The translations under genes were made by a program, and so were the position numbers. Shown here piece by piece: positions 1 to 11,107 of a stretch of DNA of 64,000 nucleotides. Each line of letters opens with the position of its first letter. The stretch's first letter is position 1. This stretch comes from Mesorhizobium sp. WSM4313 (GTDB lineage Bacteria; Pseudomonadota; Alphaproteobacteria; Rhizobiales; Rhizobiaceae). Under the pieces are notes generated by a model that saw only the letters and a list, made by a program, of their open reading frames with translations, was not told where the DNA came from and searched no databases. The DNA is taken from NCBI RefSeq assembly GCF_002294725.1, contig NZ_NSFT01000014.1:2501-66500 (forward strand), written 5' to 3'.

Positions 1-220
1 GTCGCAAGGGACGCTCAATCCCTTGCATATGATGGGTTTGCCTAACCGCGCCCTCGAACCGATCTCGAGAAGCTGGTCTTTTTGTGCCAATTCCATTGAA
101 GCAAGTCCCGCACAGGATTTTGCTCAGGCGACGATCTCTTCGAGATCGCGCTTAGCTAATCCCGCAAGGGATTTGGCTTGAACGACAATCCCTTCGGGGA
201 TTGCGTGATGGGTATTGGCA
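1..220 (+). other. 3' part of the 16S-23S internal transcribed spacer
   Basis: This stretch precedes the 23S rRNA on the same strand and has no convincing open reading frame. It holds short stem-loops capped by tetraloop-like sequences (see 132-203) and ends at the processing stem. The 16S gene and any spacer tRNA genes lie outside the window. The role as transcribed spacer follows from position only. Confidence 0.75.
132..203 (+). repeat. Cluster of three short hairpins in the rRNA spacer
   Basis: Three near-perfect stem-loops follow one another: 132-148 (CGATCTC/GAGATCG arms, 3-nt loop), 158-173 (AATCCC/GGGATT arms, GCAA loop) and 186-203 (CAATCCC/GGGATTG arms, TTCG loop). A related arm occurs near positions 16-25. 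GCAA and TTCG are stable RNA tetraloops, so these are probably structured spacer RNA involved in processing or antitermination. The role is inferred. Confidence 0.55.
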
Positions 221-227
221 ATGAGAA

Positions 228-3051
<2,824 letters not shown>

Positions 3052-3140
3052 TTCTCATTACTTATATCCATCTAGGCGCAATCCGAAGGATTGTCGCCGG
3101 CACAGAAAACAGCTTCTCGATTTGAACGTGCGTTTTGCCG

Positions 3141-3256
3141 ACCTGGTGGTTATGGCGGAGCGGCTGCACCCGATCCCATTCCGAACTCGGCCGTGAAACG
3201 CTCCAGCGCTGATGGTACTTCGTCTCAAGACGCGGGAGAGTAGGTCGCTGCCAGGT
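3141..3256 (+). rRNA. rrf: 5S ribosomal RNA
   Basis: The gene begins with ACCTGGTGGTTATGG and ends with GCTGCCAGGT, so the termini form helix I. The conserved internal segments CCCGATCCCATTCCGAACTCG and GGTACTTCGTC are present in order. Its length is about 116 nt. It lies about 90 bp after the 23S gene on the same strand, as expected for an rrn operon. Confidence 0.95.
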
Positions 3257-3334
3257 CTGCAAAGCGCATGTTCACCTCACTTCCAGATCCACAGGATCCG
3301 GATGAAGACAATCTTCTCTCTACGATCTTAAGGC

Positions 3335-3382
3335 CCGCCAAACGGGAGCCTGGGCCGCGCAAGCGGCCCTTTCATTTGGCGG
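3335..3382 (+). terminator. Long hairpin after 5S rRNA, possible terminator or processing site
   Basis: CCGCCAAA at 3335-3342 pairs with TTTGGCGG at 3375-3382, and an inner hairpin GGGCCGC-GCAA-GCGGCCC fills 3352-3369. No run of T follows, so it may be an rRNA processing site rather than a strong intrinsic terminator. The tRNA-fMet downstream would be cut off if termination were complete. Confidence 0.5.
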
Positions 3383-3419
3383 CTCTTGAATCAGGTAAGA
3401 TCAAACTTACCTCCAAGGA

Positions 3420-3491
3420 CGCAAGCAAACGCTTGCTCGTGGTCGCAAGCAAACGCTTGCTCGTAATCGCAAGCAAACGCTTGCTCGTAGT
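3420..3491 (+). repeat. Three tandem 24-bp repeats, each containing a hairpin
   Basis: Units at 3420-3443, 3444-3467 and 3468-3491 share CGCAAGCAAACGCTTGCTCG and differ only in the last bases (TGGT, TAAT, TAGT). Each unit holds a perfect GCAAGC-AAAC-GCTTGC stem-loop. The array ends 3 bp before the mature tRNA-fMet, inside the presumed precursor. No spacers separate the units, so it is not a CRISPR array. Function unknown. Confidence 0.9.
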
Positions 3492-3494
3492 TGA

Positions 3495-3571
<77 letters not shown>

Positions 3572-3575
3572 AACA

Positions 3576-3608
3576 AAAAACGGCCCGCTCCTCGCGGGCC
3601 GTTTTTTG
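3576..3608 (+). terminator. Intrinsic terminator of the rRNA operon
   Basis: A strong stem ACGGCCCGC/GCGGGCCGT with a short TCCTC loop is followed by a run of six T, directly after the tRNA-fMet. It is the most convincing rho-independent terminator of the window and should end the rrn transcript. Confidence 0.9.
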
Positions 3609-3640
3609 TATTCGGCTGGGGTGGCATGGGGGCCGGCTGT

Positions 3641-4498
3641 TCATCCTTGCTCGCCGGATCGGGCAGTATCGCCTTGCGCCAATTCCTCCAAATAAGCACG
3701 CAGCGACCGCGGCTCCCGGCCCAAGATCGCACGTAGCGTCAGTGGGTTGCCGAGCAGGCCGTGGCGATCGTAGTGATCGAACATCGCCCGCAAGCCGGGA
3801 GGAACATCGCCGAGCACATCGGGATCGCGGCGCTCCCTAACTTCATGGCCCAGCACATCGCTCATCAGCGCAGCGACATCGAGGCGGTTAAGTTGCCCAG
3901 GTGCGCAGAGCTCGAACGTTCCAAAAAGCAGCCGCTCTTCGGTCAGGGCTATCGCGGCGACCTCGGCGACATCGCGATAGTCGACCAGCGAAAAGCGTGT
4001 CCCGGACGACCAGGGCTCCGCAAGCACGCCCTCTTTCACGACTTTGGGCCAGAATGCCGCGTAGTTCTGGAAGTAGCGCGCCGGATGGAGGAACGTATAT
4101 TCCAGGCCGGAGTTGAGAACCGCCTCCTCGACCGGCGCTTTGGCGACATGATTGACGAGGTCCGAAAGCACCGGATGGATCACGGCCGAGAACACGAACC
4201 GGCGCACACCGGCGTCGATAGTGGCCTCCACGACTTTCTTTCCCACATCAGCCTCGGCGGGAATGAAGGCTGGGGCGATATAGAAGACGGCGCCCACATC
4301 CTTGAGCGCCCCATCCAAAGCTGCACGATCGCGCAGATCGCCGATGGCAACCTCGGTTGCGCCGTGACGGCGTACCAGTTCAGCCTGCTCAGGCTTGCGG
4401 ACGAAGGCACGGACGCGCGCACCCCGAGCGGCAAGGGCGGGAATGACGCTGCCCGCAAAATTTCCCGCTGCACCGAAGGCGAGAATCATCATGATCAT
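3641..4498 (-). CDS. NmrA-like NAD(P)-binding reductase
   Basis: The protein starts with a Rossmann dinucleotide-binding segment (ILAFGAAGNFAG, GxxGxxG type) and has the overall plan of NmrA/HSCARG atypical short-chain dehydrogenases, about 285 residues. Residues such as YTFLHPARYFQN and the region after it fit the substrate-facing part of the family. The true substrate is unknown. Three methionines lie close together at the start; an AGGA motif is only 2 nt from the ATG at 4498 but 8 nt from the one at 4492, so the start could be six bases later. It is convergent with the rrn operon and divergent from the ThuA-like gene. Confidence 0.8.
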   Translation of the reverse strand: MIMMILAFGAAGNFAGSVIPALAARGARVRAFVRKPEQAELVRRHGATEVAIGDLRDRAALDGALKDVGAVFYIAPAFIPAEADVGKKVVEATIDAGVRRFVFSAVIHPVLSDLVNHVAKAPVEEAVLNSGLEYTFLHPARYFQNYAAFWPKVVKEGVLAEPWSSGTRFSLVDYRDVAEVAAIALTEERLLFGTFELCAPGQLNRLDVAALMSDVLGHEVRERRDPDVLGDVPPGLRAMFDHYDRHGLLGNPLTLRAILGREPRSLRAYLEELAQGDTARSGEQG

Positions 4499-4804
4499 GT
4501 TCCTGTGCGTTTCGTGACGACCACGGATCTGTCCGGGCACCAGTGGCCCTCGACCCAATCTGGTTCCCGCGACCGGGATGTCACCTCCCCGCCGGCATAT
4601 TTTTCGGGTAAGGCTTCAACAGGCCGCATAAGATGAGTTGGCGCGAAGGCGCGCCGCGTTCGAATGGTTTCGTGTTTCGTCGCAAACCCATTTGTGGGTA
4701 GACTCGCCCCGGCTTTTTGCTGACGTGCATTAACGTCCGAAATCCCCGCAAGTATTCGCCCTTGGCGATCTCGAATGAACGCAACCAAACTGACGGAGAC
4801 AAAG
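4499..4804. other. Intergenic region between divergent genes
   Basis: This 306-bp region separates the NmrA-like gene from the ThuA-like gene and should contain both promoters. I see no strong inverted repeat, no recognisable RNA structure and no convincing small gene. Reading frames that run through it lack a start with a ribosome-binding site. Confidence 0.5.
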
Positions 4805-5446
4805 ATGCGGCAAGCGCTGATCGTATGGGGCGGCTGGGAAGGGCATGAACCCGAAGCCGGGGCGCGCGTCGTCAAGGCGATGCTCGAGGAAGAAGGCTTT
4901 GCCGTGCGCGTCGAAAACACGACAGCGGTGTTCGCCGATCCGGCGATCACCGATCTCAGCCTGATCGTGCCGATCTATACCATGTCCAAGCTTACCAAGG
5001 CCGAAGAGGCGAACCTGACCGAGGCGGTCGAAAACGGCGTCGGCCTCGGCGGCTATCATGGCGGCATGGGCGACGCTTTTCGCGAATCAACGAACTACCA
5101 GTTCATGTGCGGCGGCCAATGGGTCGCGCATCCCGGGAACATCATCGATTATCAAGTGAACGTGGTGCGGCGTGACGACCCGATCATGCAGGGGATCGAG
5201 GATTTCCCCTACCGCTCCGAGCAGTATTACATGCATGTCGATCCATCCAACGAGGTGCTGGCGACCACCACTTTTTCTGGCGACCACGCGCCGTGGATCG
5301 ACGGCGTCGTCATGCCGGTGGTGTGGAAGCGCCAGCACGGCAAGGGGCGCGTGTTTTATTCCTCGCTCGGTCACGTGGCCTCGGAGTTCGAGGTCCCGCA
5401 GATGCGCACCATCCTGCGCCGAGGGCTGGCGTGGGCGGCGCGCTGA
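4805..5446 (+). CDS. ThuA-like domain protein
   Basis: About 213 residues with the class-I glutamine-amidotransferase-like fold of ThuA proteins: an N-terminal QALIVWGGWEGHEP strand-loop, a central GLGGYHGGMGDAF segment and a C-terminal HGKGRVFYSSLGH segment. ThuA proteins are linked to sugar utilisation (ThuA of Sinorhizobium in trehalose and disaccharide catabolism), but the activity is poorly defined. The start at 4805 is preferred because GGAG lies 6 nt upstream; an in-frame ATG at 4775 lacks this. It stands alone, with the glutamine-synthetase-like gene converging 19 bp downstream. Confidence 0.85.
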   Translation: MRQALIVWGGWEGHEPEAGARVVKAMLEEEGFAVRVENTTAVFADPAITDLSLIVPIYTMSKLTKAEEANLTEAVENGVGLGGYHGGMGDAFRESTNYQFMCGGQWVAHPGNIIDYQVNVVRRDDPIMQGIEDFPYRSEQYYMHVDPSNEVLATTTFSGDHAPWIDGVVMPVVWKRQHGKGRVFYSSLGHVASEFEVPQMRTILRRGLAWAAR

Positions 5447-5465
5447 GCGACCGGCTCAAGGTCGG

Positions 5466-6821
5466 CTAAACACTTTCGAGATAGGTCTCGATCTCGAAGT
5501 CGCTGACGTTGAGCGCGAAGGTGTTCAGCTCCTGGCGCTTGCAGGCGACGAAGGCGTCGCGCAGCACGTCCGGGAAGATTTCGGCGACACGCTGGCCCGC
5601 CTCGAAGGCGGCGATCGCCGAGGCCCAATCCGGCGGCAGCTTGGCGAGCGTCAGCCCCTGGCCTTCGCCGCCGGTCGGCTCACCGGGCGAGAGCTGGCGC
5701 TCGATGCCGATCAAGGCCGCGCCGAGAATCGCCGCCAGCACCAGATAGGGATTGGCGTCGGCGCCGGAGACGCGGTGCTCGATGCGGCGTGCGGCCGACG
5801 GGCCGCCCGGAATGCGAATCGCCACCATGCGGTTTTCATAACCCCAGGCGACGGCCGTCGGCGCATAGGATCGCGGCCGCAGCCGGCGGTAGGAATTGAA
5901 ATGCGGCGCGAACACCAGCGTGCTTTGCGCCATCGCGGCGAGCAGGCCGCCGACAGCATGACGCATGGTGTCCGAGCCCTGGTCCGAGCCGTCATCGAAG
6001 ATGTTGCGACCGTCCTTGTCGAGGACGCTGAAATGGACGTGGAAACCATTGCCGGCTCGCTCGCCATAAGGCTTGGCCATGAAGCAGGCAGCGAAGCCAT
6101 GCTTGCGCGCGATGCCCTTGACGGTGCGCTTGAAGAGCACAGCGTCGTCCGCAGCGCGCAGGGCGTCGGGCACATGGTTGAGATTGATCTCGAACTGGCC
6201 GACGCCGTTCTCGGCAATCGCGGTGTCGACCGGAATGTCCTGCATGCGGCAGGCTTCGTAGATATCGTGGATGAAGGCTTCGAAATCGTCGACCTCATCG
6301 ATCGAGAGCGCCGCGTCGGAATCGAGGCGCCGCCCGGTTACCGGCGAGACCGGTCCGACAGGCCGCTGCGACGTCGGGTCGACGAGGTAGAATTCGAGTT
6401 CGGTCGCGGTGACAGGCGTCAGGCCGAGGGCGGCGTAGCGGTCGAGGATGCGGGCCAGCGCGCGGCGCGGGTCGCCAAGATAGGGGGCGCCGCTGTCATC
6501 CGCCAACCAGACCGGCAACAGCGCCGTCGGATGCGCCGTCCAGTTGACGGGCAATATGCCGCGCCCCGTCCAATGGCAAAGCCCGTCGGCGTCGCCGGTC
6601 GAGAACACCTGGGCGTTGCCTTCGATGTCCTCGCCCCATATGTCGAGCCCGATGGCCGAGTAGGGCATGCGCAGCTTGCCTTCGAGCGCCTTACGCGCCT
6701 GCTCGACCGGAATGCGCTTGCCGCGCATGATACCGTTCAGGTCGCACACCGCCGCCCGCAGGCTCTGGATGTCCTTCCTGCTGTCCAGCCACTTCAAAAC
6801 ATCCGCAATCGCATCGCTCAA
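5466..6821 (-). CDS. Glutamine-synthetase-like gamma-glutamyl-amine ligase (PuuA type)
   Basis: A 451-residue protein with the glutamine synthetase fold: N-terminal beta-grasp part (DLNGIMRGKRIP), then the catalytic domain with ATELEFYLVD, ENGVGQFEINLNH, GNGFHVHFSV and NRMVAIRIPGG, followed by the RRIEHRVSGADANPYL segment typical of the GlnT/PuuA branch. Such enzymes join glutamate to an amine using ATP; with a polyamine-type importer nearby, an amine such as putrescine is the likely acceptor. The start is a TTG, with CAGGGG about 7 nt upstream. A paralogue lies at 14584-15954. The exact amine cannot be told from sequence. Confidence 0.85.
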   Translation of the reverse strand: MSDAIADVLKWLDSRKDIQSLRAAVCDLNGIMRGKRIPVEQARKALEGKLRMPYSAIGLDIWGEDIEGNAQVFSTGDADGLCHWTGRGILPVNWTAHPTALLPVWLADDSGAPYLGDPRRALARILDRYAALGLTPVTATELEFYLVDPTSQRPVGPVSPVTGRRLDSDAALSIDEVDDFEAFIHDIYEACRMQDIPVDTAIAENGVGQFEINLNHVPDALRAADDAVLFKRTVKGIARKHGFAACFMAKPYGERAGNGFHVHFSVLDKDGRNIFDDGSDQGSDTMRHAVGGLLAAMAQSTLVFAPHFNSYRRLRPRSYAPTAVAWGYENRMVAIRIPGGPSAARRIEHRVSGADANPYLVLAAILGAALIGIERQLSPGEPTGGEGQGLTLAKLPPDWASAIAAFEAGQRVAEIFPDVLRDAFVACKRQELNTFALNVSDFEIETYLESV

Positions 6822-7054
6822 TTTCCAGCCCCTGTTTTTCTGGGTGCTGTAGCCCTGTCGGCTACGATATCCAATTTTCGGCTTGTGAGTTCGTGAAGGC
6901 CAGCACGGCTGATGCCGAGCGATTTTCCTTCATGTTTTCAAATCATTAGCCGGGATATCGGGAGGCATTTCAGGTCCACATTGTGCGATCTGCGATCGCA
7001 ACATAGCGGCCCGATCGGCGAAAGCCAAGCCGGATTCGGAGGCCCGCCTGGCTG

Positions 7055-7753
7055 TCAGTGGCGCAGTTCCGGAAATTTCACATGGCCGAGGATGTGGGCC
7101 GCGCCCTCGGCGATATCGCGCACGATCGCGGCCCGCGCCCTTTCGCCGTCATGAGCCTCGATCGCCGCCACGACCTCCTCGTGATAGTCGATGCCGAGAA
7201 TGCCGGCCAGGTCATCCTCGAAACCGATGTGCAGATTTCGCAGGAATGGGCCGACCTGCATCCATACCGTCTCGATCAGAAAGATCATCTGCTCGTTGCC
7301 GCAATGGCGGTAGATCGAGAATTTGAAGTCATAGTTCTTGCGCAGATAGTTTTCGATCCCGCCGCCGCGGGCGGCTTCGGTAAGTTCGGCGCAGTGGCGC
7401 CGGATCGCGCGCAGATTGTTGCCGTTGATGAGTTTTGTCGCGAGCTCGGTGGCCGTGCCTTCCAGGACCGTGCGCACGGCGGTCAGTTGCTGGAAGCGGT
7501 CGGCGGAAATCAGCGGCACCTCGACGCTGCCGTTCGGCATCGGGCTCAGTGCCCTCAGCGCCTGCAGCCGCATGAAGGCGCTGCGCACTGGCATGTCGCT
7601 GGTGCCGAGCTCCTTGGCGAGCTTGCGCGAGGTCAGCTTCTGGCCAGGCCGGAGCTGGCCCGACATCAGCGCCCGCACCAGTTCCAGATAGACTTTTTCA
7701 TGCAGCGGAACGGTATCGACAGCGGTCAGTCCGAATTGCGATTTGTCGGCCAT
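7055..7753 (-). CDS. GntR-family regulator, FCD subgroup
   Basis: A 232-residue DNA-binding regulator. The winged-helix domain is in the first about 80 residues (HEKVYLELVRALMSGQLRPGQ, then KLAKELGTSDMPVRSAFMRLQALRAL), and the rest is an all-helical FCD ligand domain with conserved Arg and His (VRTVLEGTATELA, FKFSIYRHCGNEQM, DYHEEVVAAIEAHDGERARAAI). FCD regulators sense organic acids, amino acids or sugar acids, often with a metal. It lies between the GS-like gene and the LuxR gene on the same strand, so it probably controls one or both amine modules. Confidence 0.88.
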   Translation of the reverse strand: MADKSQFGLTAVDTVPLHEKVYLELVRALMSGQLRPGQKLTSRKLAKELGTSDMPVRSAFMRLQALRALSPMPNGSVEVPLISADRFQQLTAVRTVLEGTATELATKLINGNNLRAIRRHCAELTEAARGGGIENYLRKNYDFKFSIYRHCGNEQMIFLIETVWMQVGPFLRNLHIGFEDDLAGILGIDYHEEVVAAIEAHDGERARAAIVRDIAEGAAHILGHVKFPELRH

Positions 7754-7897
7754 TGGCGATGCGCTGCTTGATGGGTCCTGAAACTTGTTTCGTCACGTCC
7801 GACGCGGGAATAGCTGGTCGCCGCCGGGATACCTGGCCGGTCGTTCGGCCGCACGATAGACGGTCAACGCGAACCGCCGCAAGGGCGACTGGGGTCG

Positions 7898-8710
7898 CTA
7901 TCCAATCCGAGCGTCGATGATCTCGACGAAGCGCGCGAACAGGCCGGCCTGCGATTTGATCTTCAGCTTGCGGTAGACGTTGCGGCGGTGGACCTTGACG
8001 GTCCCCGGCACGATGCGCAGCGCCCTGGCGATCGATTCCGTGGAGTGGCCCTGAAGCACCAGGTCGACGACCTGCTTTTCGCGCGAGGTCAAGGACAGGC
8101 TCTTCCAGATATGCGCCCGGTCGAGCTCGTTGGTCGGCGCGACGGTTTCGCCGGAGGGCCGGGCCACAACCTCTTCGGCAGGCAAAGCGGGCCAGCGCTG
8201 CCTGCAGAAGCCGATCACCGCCGGCGCCATGTCGCGCAGCAGCCTGGCATCCGCCGTTCCGAACGGCCCAGTGGCGCGCAGCCGCATCAGCGACAGCACC
8301 AGCGCGTCCTTGCCGGCCAGCGGCACGAAGAAGCCGACCTCCTCGGCAAGTTTGGTCTGGCTGTAATAGGAGCGGTAGTATTCGCTGGCATAGAAGCGGT
8401 CCGGCGCGAGCTCGCGCATGCGCCAGAAACCCTCCTTGCGCTCGACCGCGGCGTGGTGGAACGGGTCGAGCAGATAGGGCCCCTCCTGGTAGAGCGCGAC
8501 AAAGATGTGGCTCTCCGCCGGCGAGAAGGTCTCGAACAGGAGCGGTGGCCGTGCGGCACCCCGATAGCCGAAGATCACGCAGTGATCGAAACGGACATGT
8601 CCGCTGAGCCAGCCGACGATCGCCTTGCCGAAATGATCGCCGCCGGTCTCGCGCGACGCGGCGATCACGGCGGCCAAGGCGTTGTAGTCGTCACTGCGGG
8701 AGGTAGCCAA
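7898..8710 (-). CDS. LuxR-family transcriptional regulator
   Basis: About 270 residues. The C-terminal part is a LuxR/FixJ helix-turn-helix (SLTSREKQVVDLVLQGHSTESIARALRIVPGTVKVHRRNVYRKL). The N-terminal about 190 residues have no receiver motif and do not clearly match an acyl-homoserine-lactone domain, so the signal is unknown. I place the start at a TTG at 8710 with GAGGGG 6 nt upstream; a longer frame reaches 8806 but would run through the palindromic operator. It is divergent from the polyamine-type ABC operon, whose regulator it probably is. Confidence 0.85.
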   Translation of the reverse strand: MATSRSDDYNALAAVIAASRETGGDHFGKAIVGWLSGHVRFDHCVIFGYRGAARPPLLFETFSPAESHIFVALYQEGPYLLDPFHHAAVERKEGFWRMRELAPDRFYASEYYRSYYSQTKLAEEVGFFVPLAGKDALVLSLMRLRATGPFGTADARLLRDMAPAVIGFCRQRWPALPAEEVVARPSGETVAPTNELDRAHIWKSLSLTSREKQVVDLVLQGHSTESIARALRIVPGTVKVHRRNVYRKLKIKSQAGLFARFVEIIDARIG

Positions 8711-8742
8711 TCCATACCCCTCTAAACGATAAAATCGGCTAA

Positions 8743-8771
8743 ATATACCACCTGCGAGGTATATACCAGGT
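8743..8771. promoter_or_regulatory. Palindromic operator between luxR-type and pot-type genes
   Basis: ATATACC at 8743-8749 and GGTATAT at 8758-8764 are perfect inverted arms with an 8-bp spacer. A second overlapping dyad has ACCTG at 8750-8754 and CAGGT at 8767-8771, a 22-bp lux-box-like layout, and ATATACC recurs at 8761-8767. The site is 33 bp from one TTG start and 56 bp from the other. Binding by the adjacent LuxR protein is inferred. Confidence 0.65.
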
Positions 8772-8826
8772 GCATTGCCTCTGCTAGCGTCAAGGCATTG
8801 CCTCACGCTGTCGCTGGAGCCTTGGC

Positions 8827-9963
8827 TTGACTGCAGTGCCCGATATCGAATTTCGCGCGGTCACAAAGCGCTACGGCGCCATCACCGCGGTCAGCGGCAT
8901 CGACCTTGCCATCCCGCCTTCGGCTTTCGTCGCGCTGCTCGGGCCTTCCGGCTGCGGCAAGACGACCTGCCTGCGCATGATCGGCGGCTTCGAGCAGCCG
9001 AGCGAGGGCCAGGTGCTGATCCGCGGCCGCGACATGGCCGGAACGCCGGCCTACCGGCGCCCGGTGAACATGGTGTTCCAGCAATATGCGCTGTTCCCGC
9101 ATCTCGATGTCGAGGAGAACATCTCCTACGGGCTGCGCCAGGCAAGGCCGCGCCTGTCGTCGCGCGAGATCGCCTTAAGGGCAGGCGAGGCGCTTTCGAT
9201 GGTGCAGCTCGCCGGCTACGGGCGCCGCAAGGTCCACGAGCTTTCCGGCGGCCAGCAGCAGCGCGTGGCGCTCGCCCGCGCGCTGGTCAACAAGCCGGCG
9301 GTGCTGTTGCTCGACGAGCCGCTGGCGGCGCTCGACAAGAAGCTGCGCACCGACATGCAGATCGAGCTGCAGAACCTGCAGCGCGAGATCGGCATCACCT
9401 TCGTGCTGGTCACCCACGACCAGGAGGAAGCACTGTCGATGAGCGACTTCGTCTGCGTCATGAATGGCGGCCGCGTCGTCCAACTCGGGCAGCCGAGCGA
9501 GATCTATGACGAGCCGGCCGACCTGTTCGTGGCCGACTTCGTCGGCAAGACCAATCTTCTCAGCGGCAAGGTGGCCGGACTCTCGGGTGACCTCGTCGAT
9601 GTCGCGCTCGCCGATGGCACGGTGATTTCGGCGCGCAAGCGGGTGCCGCTCGGCCGCGGCGAAGCCGTCTCCGTCAGCCTGCGGCCGGAATCGCTCAGCC
9701 TTTCGGCGCCTGGGGGCGGTGCCTTGAAAGGCATCGTGCGCAATCGGATCTTCCTGGGCTCGACAGCCGAATACGCCATCGAAGTCCAGGGCATCGGATC
9801 GCTGCTCGCCAAGGCCGATCACGTGATCGGCCAAGGCAATCTGTTCAAGCCGGGCGAACCCGTCGCCATCGGCTTTGCCGCCGGAGCGCCGCTGGCGTTT
9901 CCGCACGCCAACAATAACGGGACAAACCAGAGGGAAGACCAACATGCCGAAATCCTATCGTGA
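8827..9963 (+). CDS. potA: Spermidine/putrescine-type ABC importer, ATPase
   Basis: A 378-residue ATPase of the PotA type. The nucleotide-binding domain shows Walker A GPSGCGKTT, Q-loop VFQQYALFPH, signature LSGGQQQRVALARAL, Walker B LLLDEPLAALD and the switch histidine in THDQEEALSMSD. The last about 120 residues form the TOBE regulatory domain (SLRPESLSLS, VRNRIFLGSTAEYAIEV). The start is TTG with GGAG 7 nt upstream. It is the first gene of a potADBC-like operon and overlaps the next start by 20 bp. Substrate is probably a polyamine or related amine; not proven. Confidence 0.9.
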   Translation: MTAVPDIEFRAVTKRYGAITAVSGIDLAIPPSAFVALLGPSGCGKTTCLRMIGGFEQPSEGQVLIRGRDMAGTPAYRRPVNMVFQQYALFPHLDVEENISYGLRQARPRLSSREIALRAGEALSMVQLAGYGRRKVHELSGGQQQRVALARALVNKPAVLLLDEPLAALDKKLRTDMQIELQNLQREIGITFVLVTHDQEEALSMSDFVCVMNGGRVVQLGQPSEIYDEPADLFVADFVGKTNLLSGKVAGLSGDLVDVALADGTVISARKRVPLGRGEAVSVSLRPESLSLSAPGGGALKGIVRNRIFLGSTAEYAIEVQGIGSLLAKADHVIGQGNLFKPGEPVAIGFAAGAPLAFPHANNNGTNQREDQHAEILS

Positions 9964-11107
9964 CGGACTGCCGATAACCCCCGATAAATTCGTCGACCAG
10001 TTGATGCGTTTGAAGCGCGGCTCGATCAGCCGGCGCGACTTCCTCGGCCTCACCGGGCTCGGTGTCGCCACCGCCGTGATGGCGCGTGAGCTCGGTATCA
10101 TGCCGACACCCGCCTTCGCCGCCGAGAACCTCGGCGACCGCATGTCGATCGCCACCTGGCCGAACTACCACGACCCGCAGACCTTCGAGAACTTCAAGGC
10201 GGAGACCGGCGTCGCCGTCGAGGTCAATGTCTTCGGCTCGAACGAGGAGATGCTGGCCAAGCTGCAGGCCGGCGGCTCGGGCTGGAGCCTGTTCGTGCCC
10301 ACCAACTACACCATCTCGACCTACAAGAAGCTCGGCATCATCGAGGCGCTCGACATGGCCAAGCTCGGCAATTTCGACGGCAAGTCGGAAGATGCGCGCT
10401 TCACGGCGGAAGGCACGATCGACGGCACGATCTACGCCGTGCCGAAGAACTGGGGCACGACCGGTTTTGCCGTCAACATCAAGAAGCTCGCCAAGCCGAT
10501 GTCGAGTTGGAAGGAGTTCTGGGACACGGCCATGGCGGAAGGCGATGGCCGCGCCATGGTGCATGACTATCAGCTCACCACGATCGGCAATGCGCTGAAA
10601 TATTACGGCTATTCGTTCAACTCGCTGAAGCAGGACGAGCTGGCCAAGGCCGAGGAACTGCTGCTGAAGGTCAAGCCGCATCTGTTCGCGGTGTCGAGCG
10701 ACTACCAGCCGGGAATGCGCGCCGGCGATGCCTGGATGACGATGTGCTGGACCAATGACGGCGCGCAGCTGCATCGCGATATTCCCGAGATCGCCTATGT
10801 GCTGGGCAAGGAGGGCGGCGAGATCTGGACCGACTTCTACGCCATCCCGAAGGACGCGCCGAACAAGCCGGCCGGCTATGCGCTGCTCAACTACCTGATG
10901 AACCCGAAGGTGGCGGTGAAGGAGCATCTGGCCAATGGCGCCCCCTCGACCGACGCGCGCGTCAACGCGCTGCTGCCAAAGGAAGTGCTCGACAACCCGA
11001 TCCTCTATCCGGCGGCCGACCTGTTGAAACCGCTCGAATTCGGCGCCGCCGCGACGCTCACCGATCCGGGCCGCGCCGAGCTGATGGCGCGCTTCAAGTC
11101 GGCTTGA
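9944..11107 (+). CDS. potD: Spermidine/putrescine-type ABC importer, binding protein
   Basis: A 387-residue periplasmic binding protein of the PotD family. It begins with a Tat signal: SISRRDFLGLTGLGVATAV with twin arginines near residue 30, and AFA-AE as likely cleavage site, after an unusually long n-region. The mature part starts IATWPNYHDPQTFENF and contains YAVPKNWGTTGFAVN and MCWTNDGAQLHRD, as in PotD-like proteins. GGGAAG lies upstream of the ATG at 9944. It sits inside the operon and overlaps the permease gene by 4 bp. Ligand specificity cannot be read from sequence. Confidence 0.9.
   Translation: MPKSYRDGLPITPDKFVDQLMRLKRGSISRRDFLGLTGLGVATAVMARELGIMPTPAFAAENLGDRMSIATWPNYHDPQTFENFKAETGVAVEVNVFGSNEEMLAKLQAGGSGWSLFVPTNYTISTYKKLGIIEALDMAKLGNFDGKSEDARFTAEGTIDGTIYAVPKNWGTTGFAVNIKKLAKPMSSWKEFWDTAMAEGDGRAMVHDYQLTTIGNALKYYGYSFNSLKQDELAKAEELLLKVKPHLFAVSSDYQPGMRAGDAWMTMCWTNDGAQLHRDIPEIAYVLGKEGGEIWTDFYAIPKDAPNKPAGYALLNYLMNPKVAVKEHLANGAPSTDARVNALLPKEVLDNPILYPAADLLKPLEFGAAATLTDPGRAELMARFKSA

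Noticed and set aside
3420..3491. The 24-bp array as a CRISPR
   Set aside because: The three units are contiguous without spacers, and no cas genes are present.
5172..6896. A 574-codon plus-strand frame
   Set aside because: It is antisense to the GS-like gene and starts inside the ThuA-like gene; such long frames are common shadows in high-GC DNA.
8710..8806. Longer N-terminus of the LuxR-type protein
   Set aside because: It would place the palindromic operator inside the coding region, while a TTG with GAGGGG upstream starts exactly after it.
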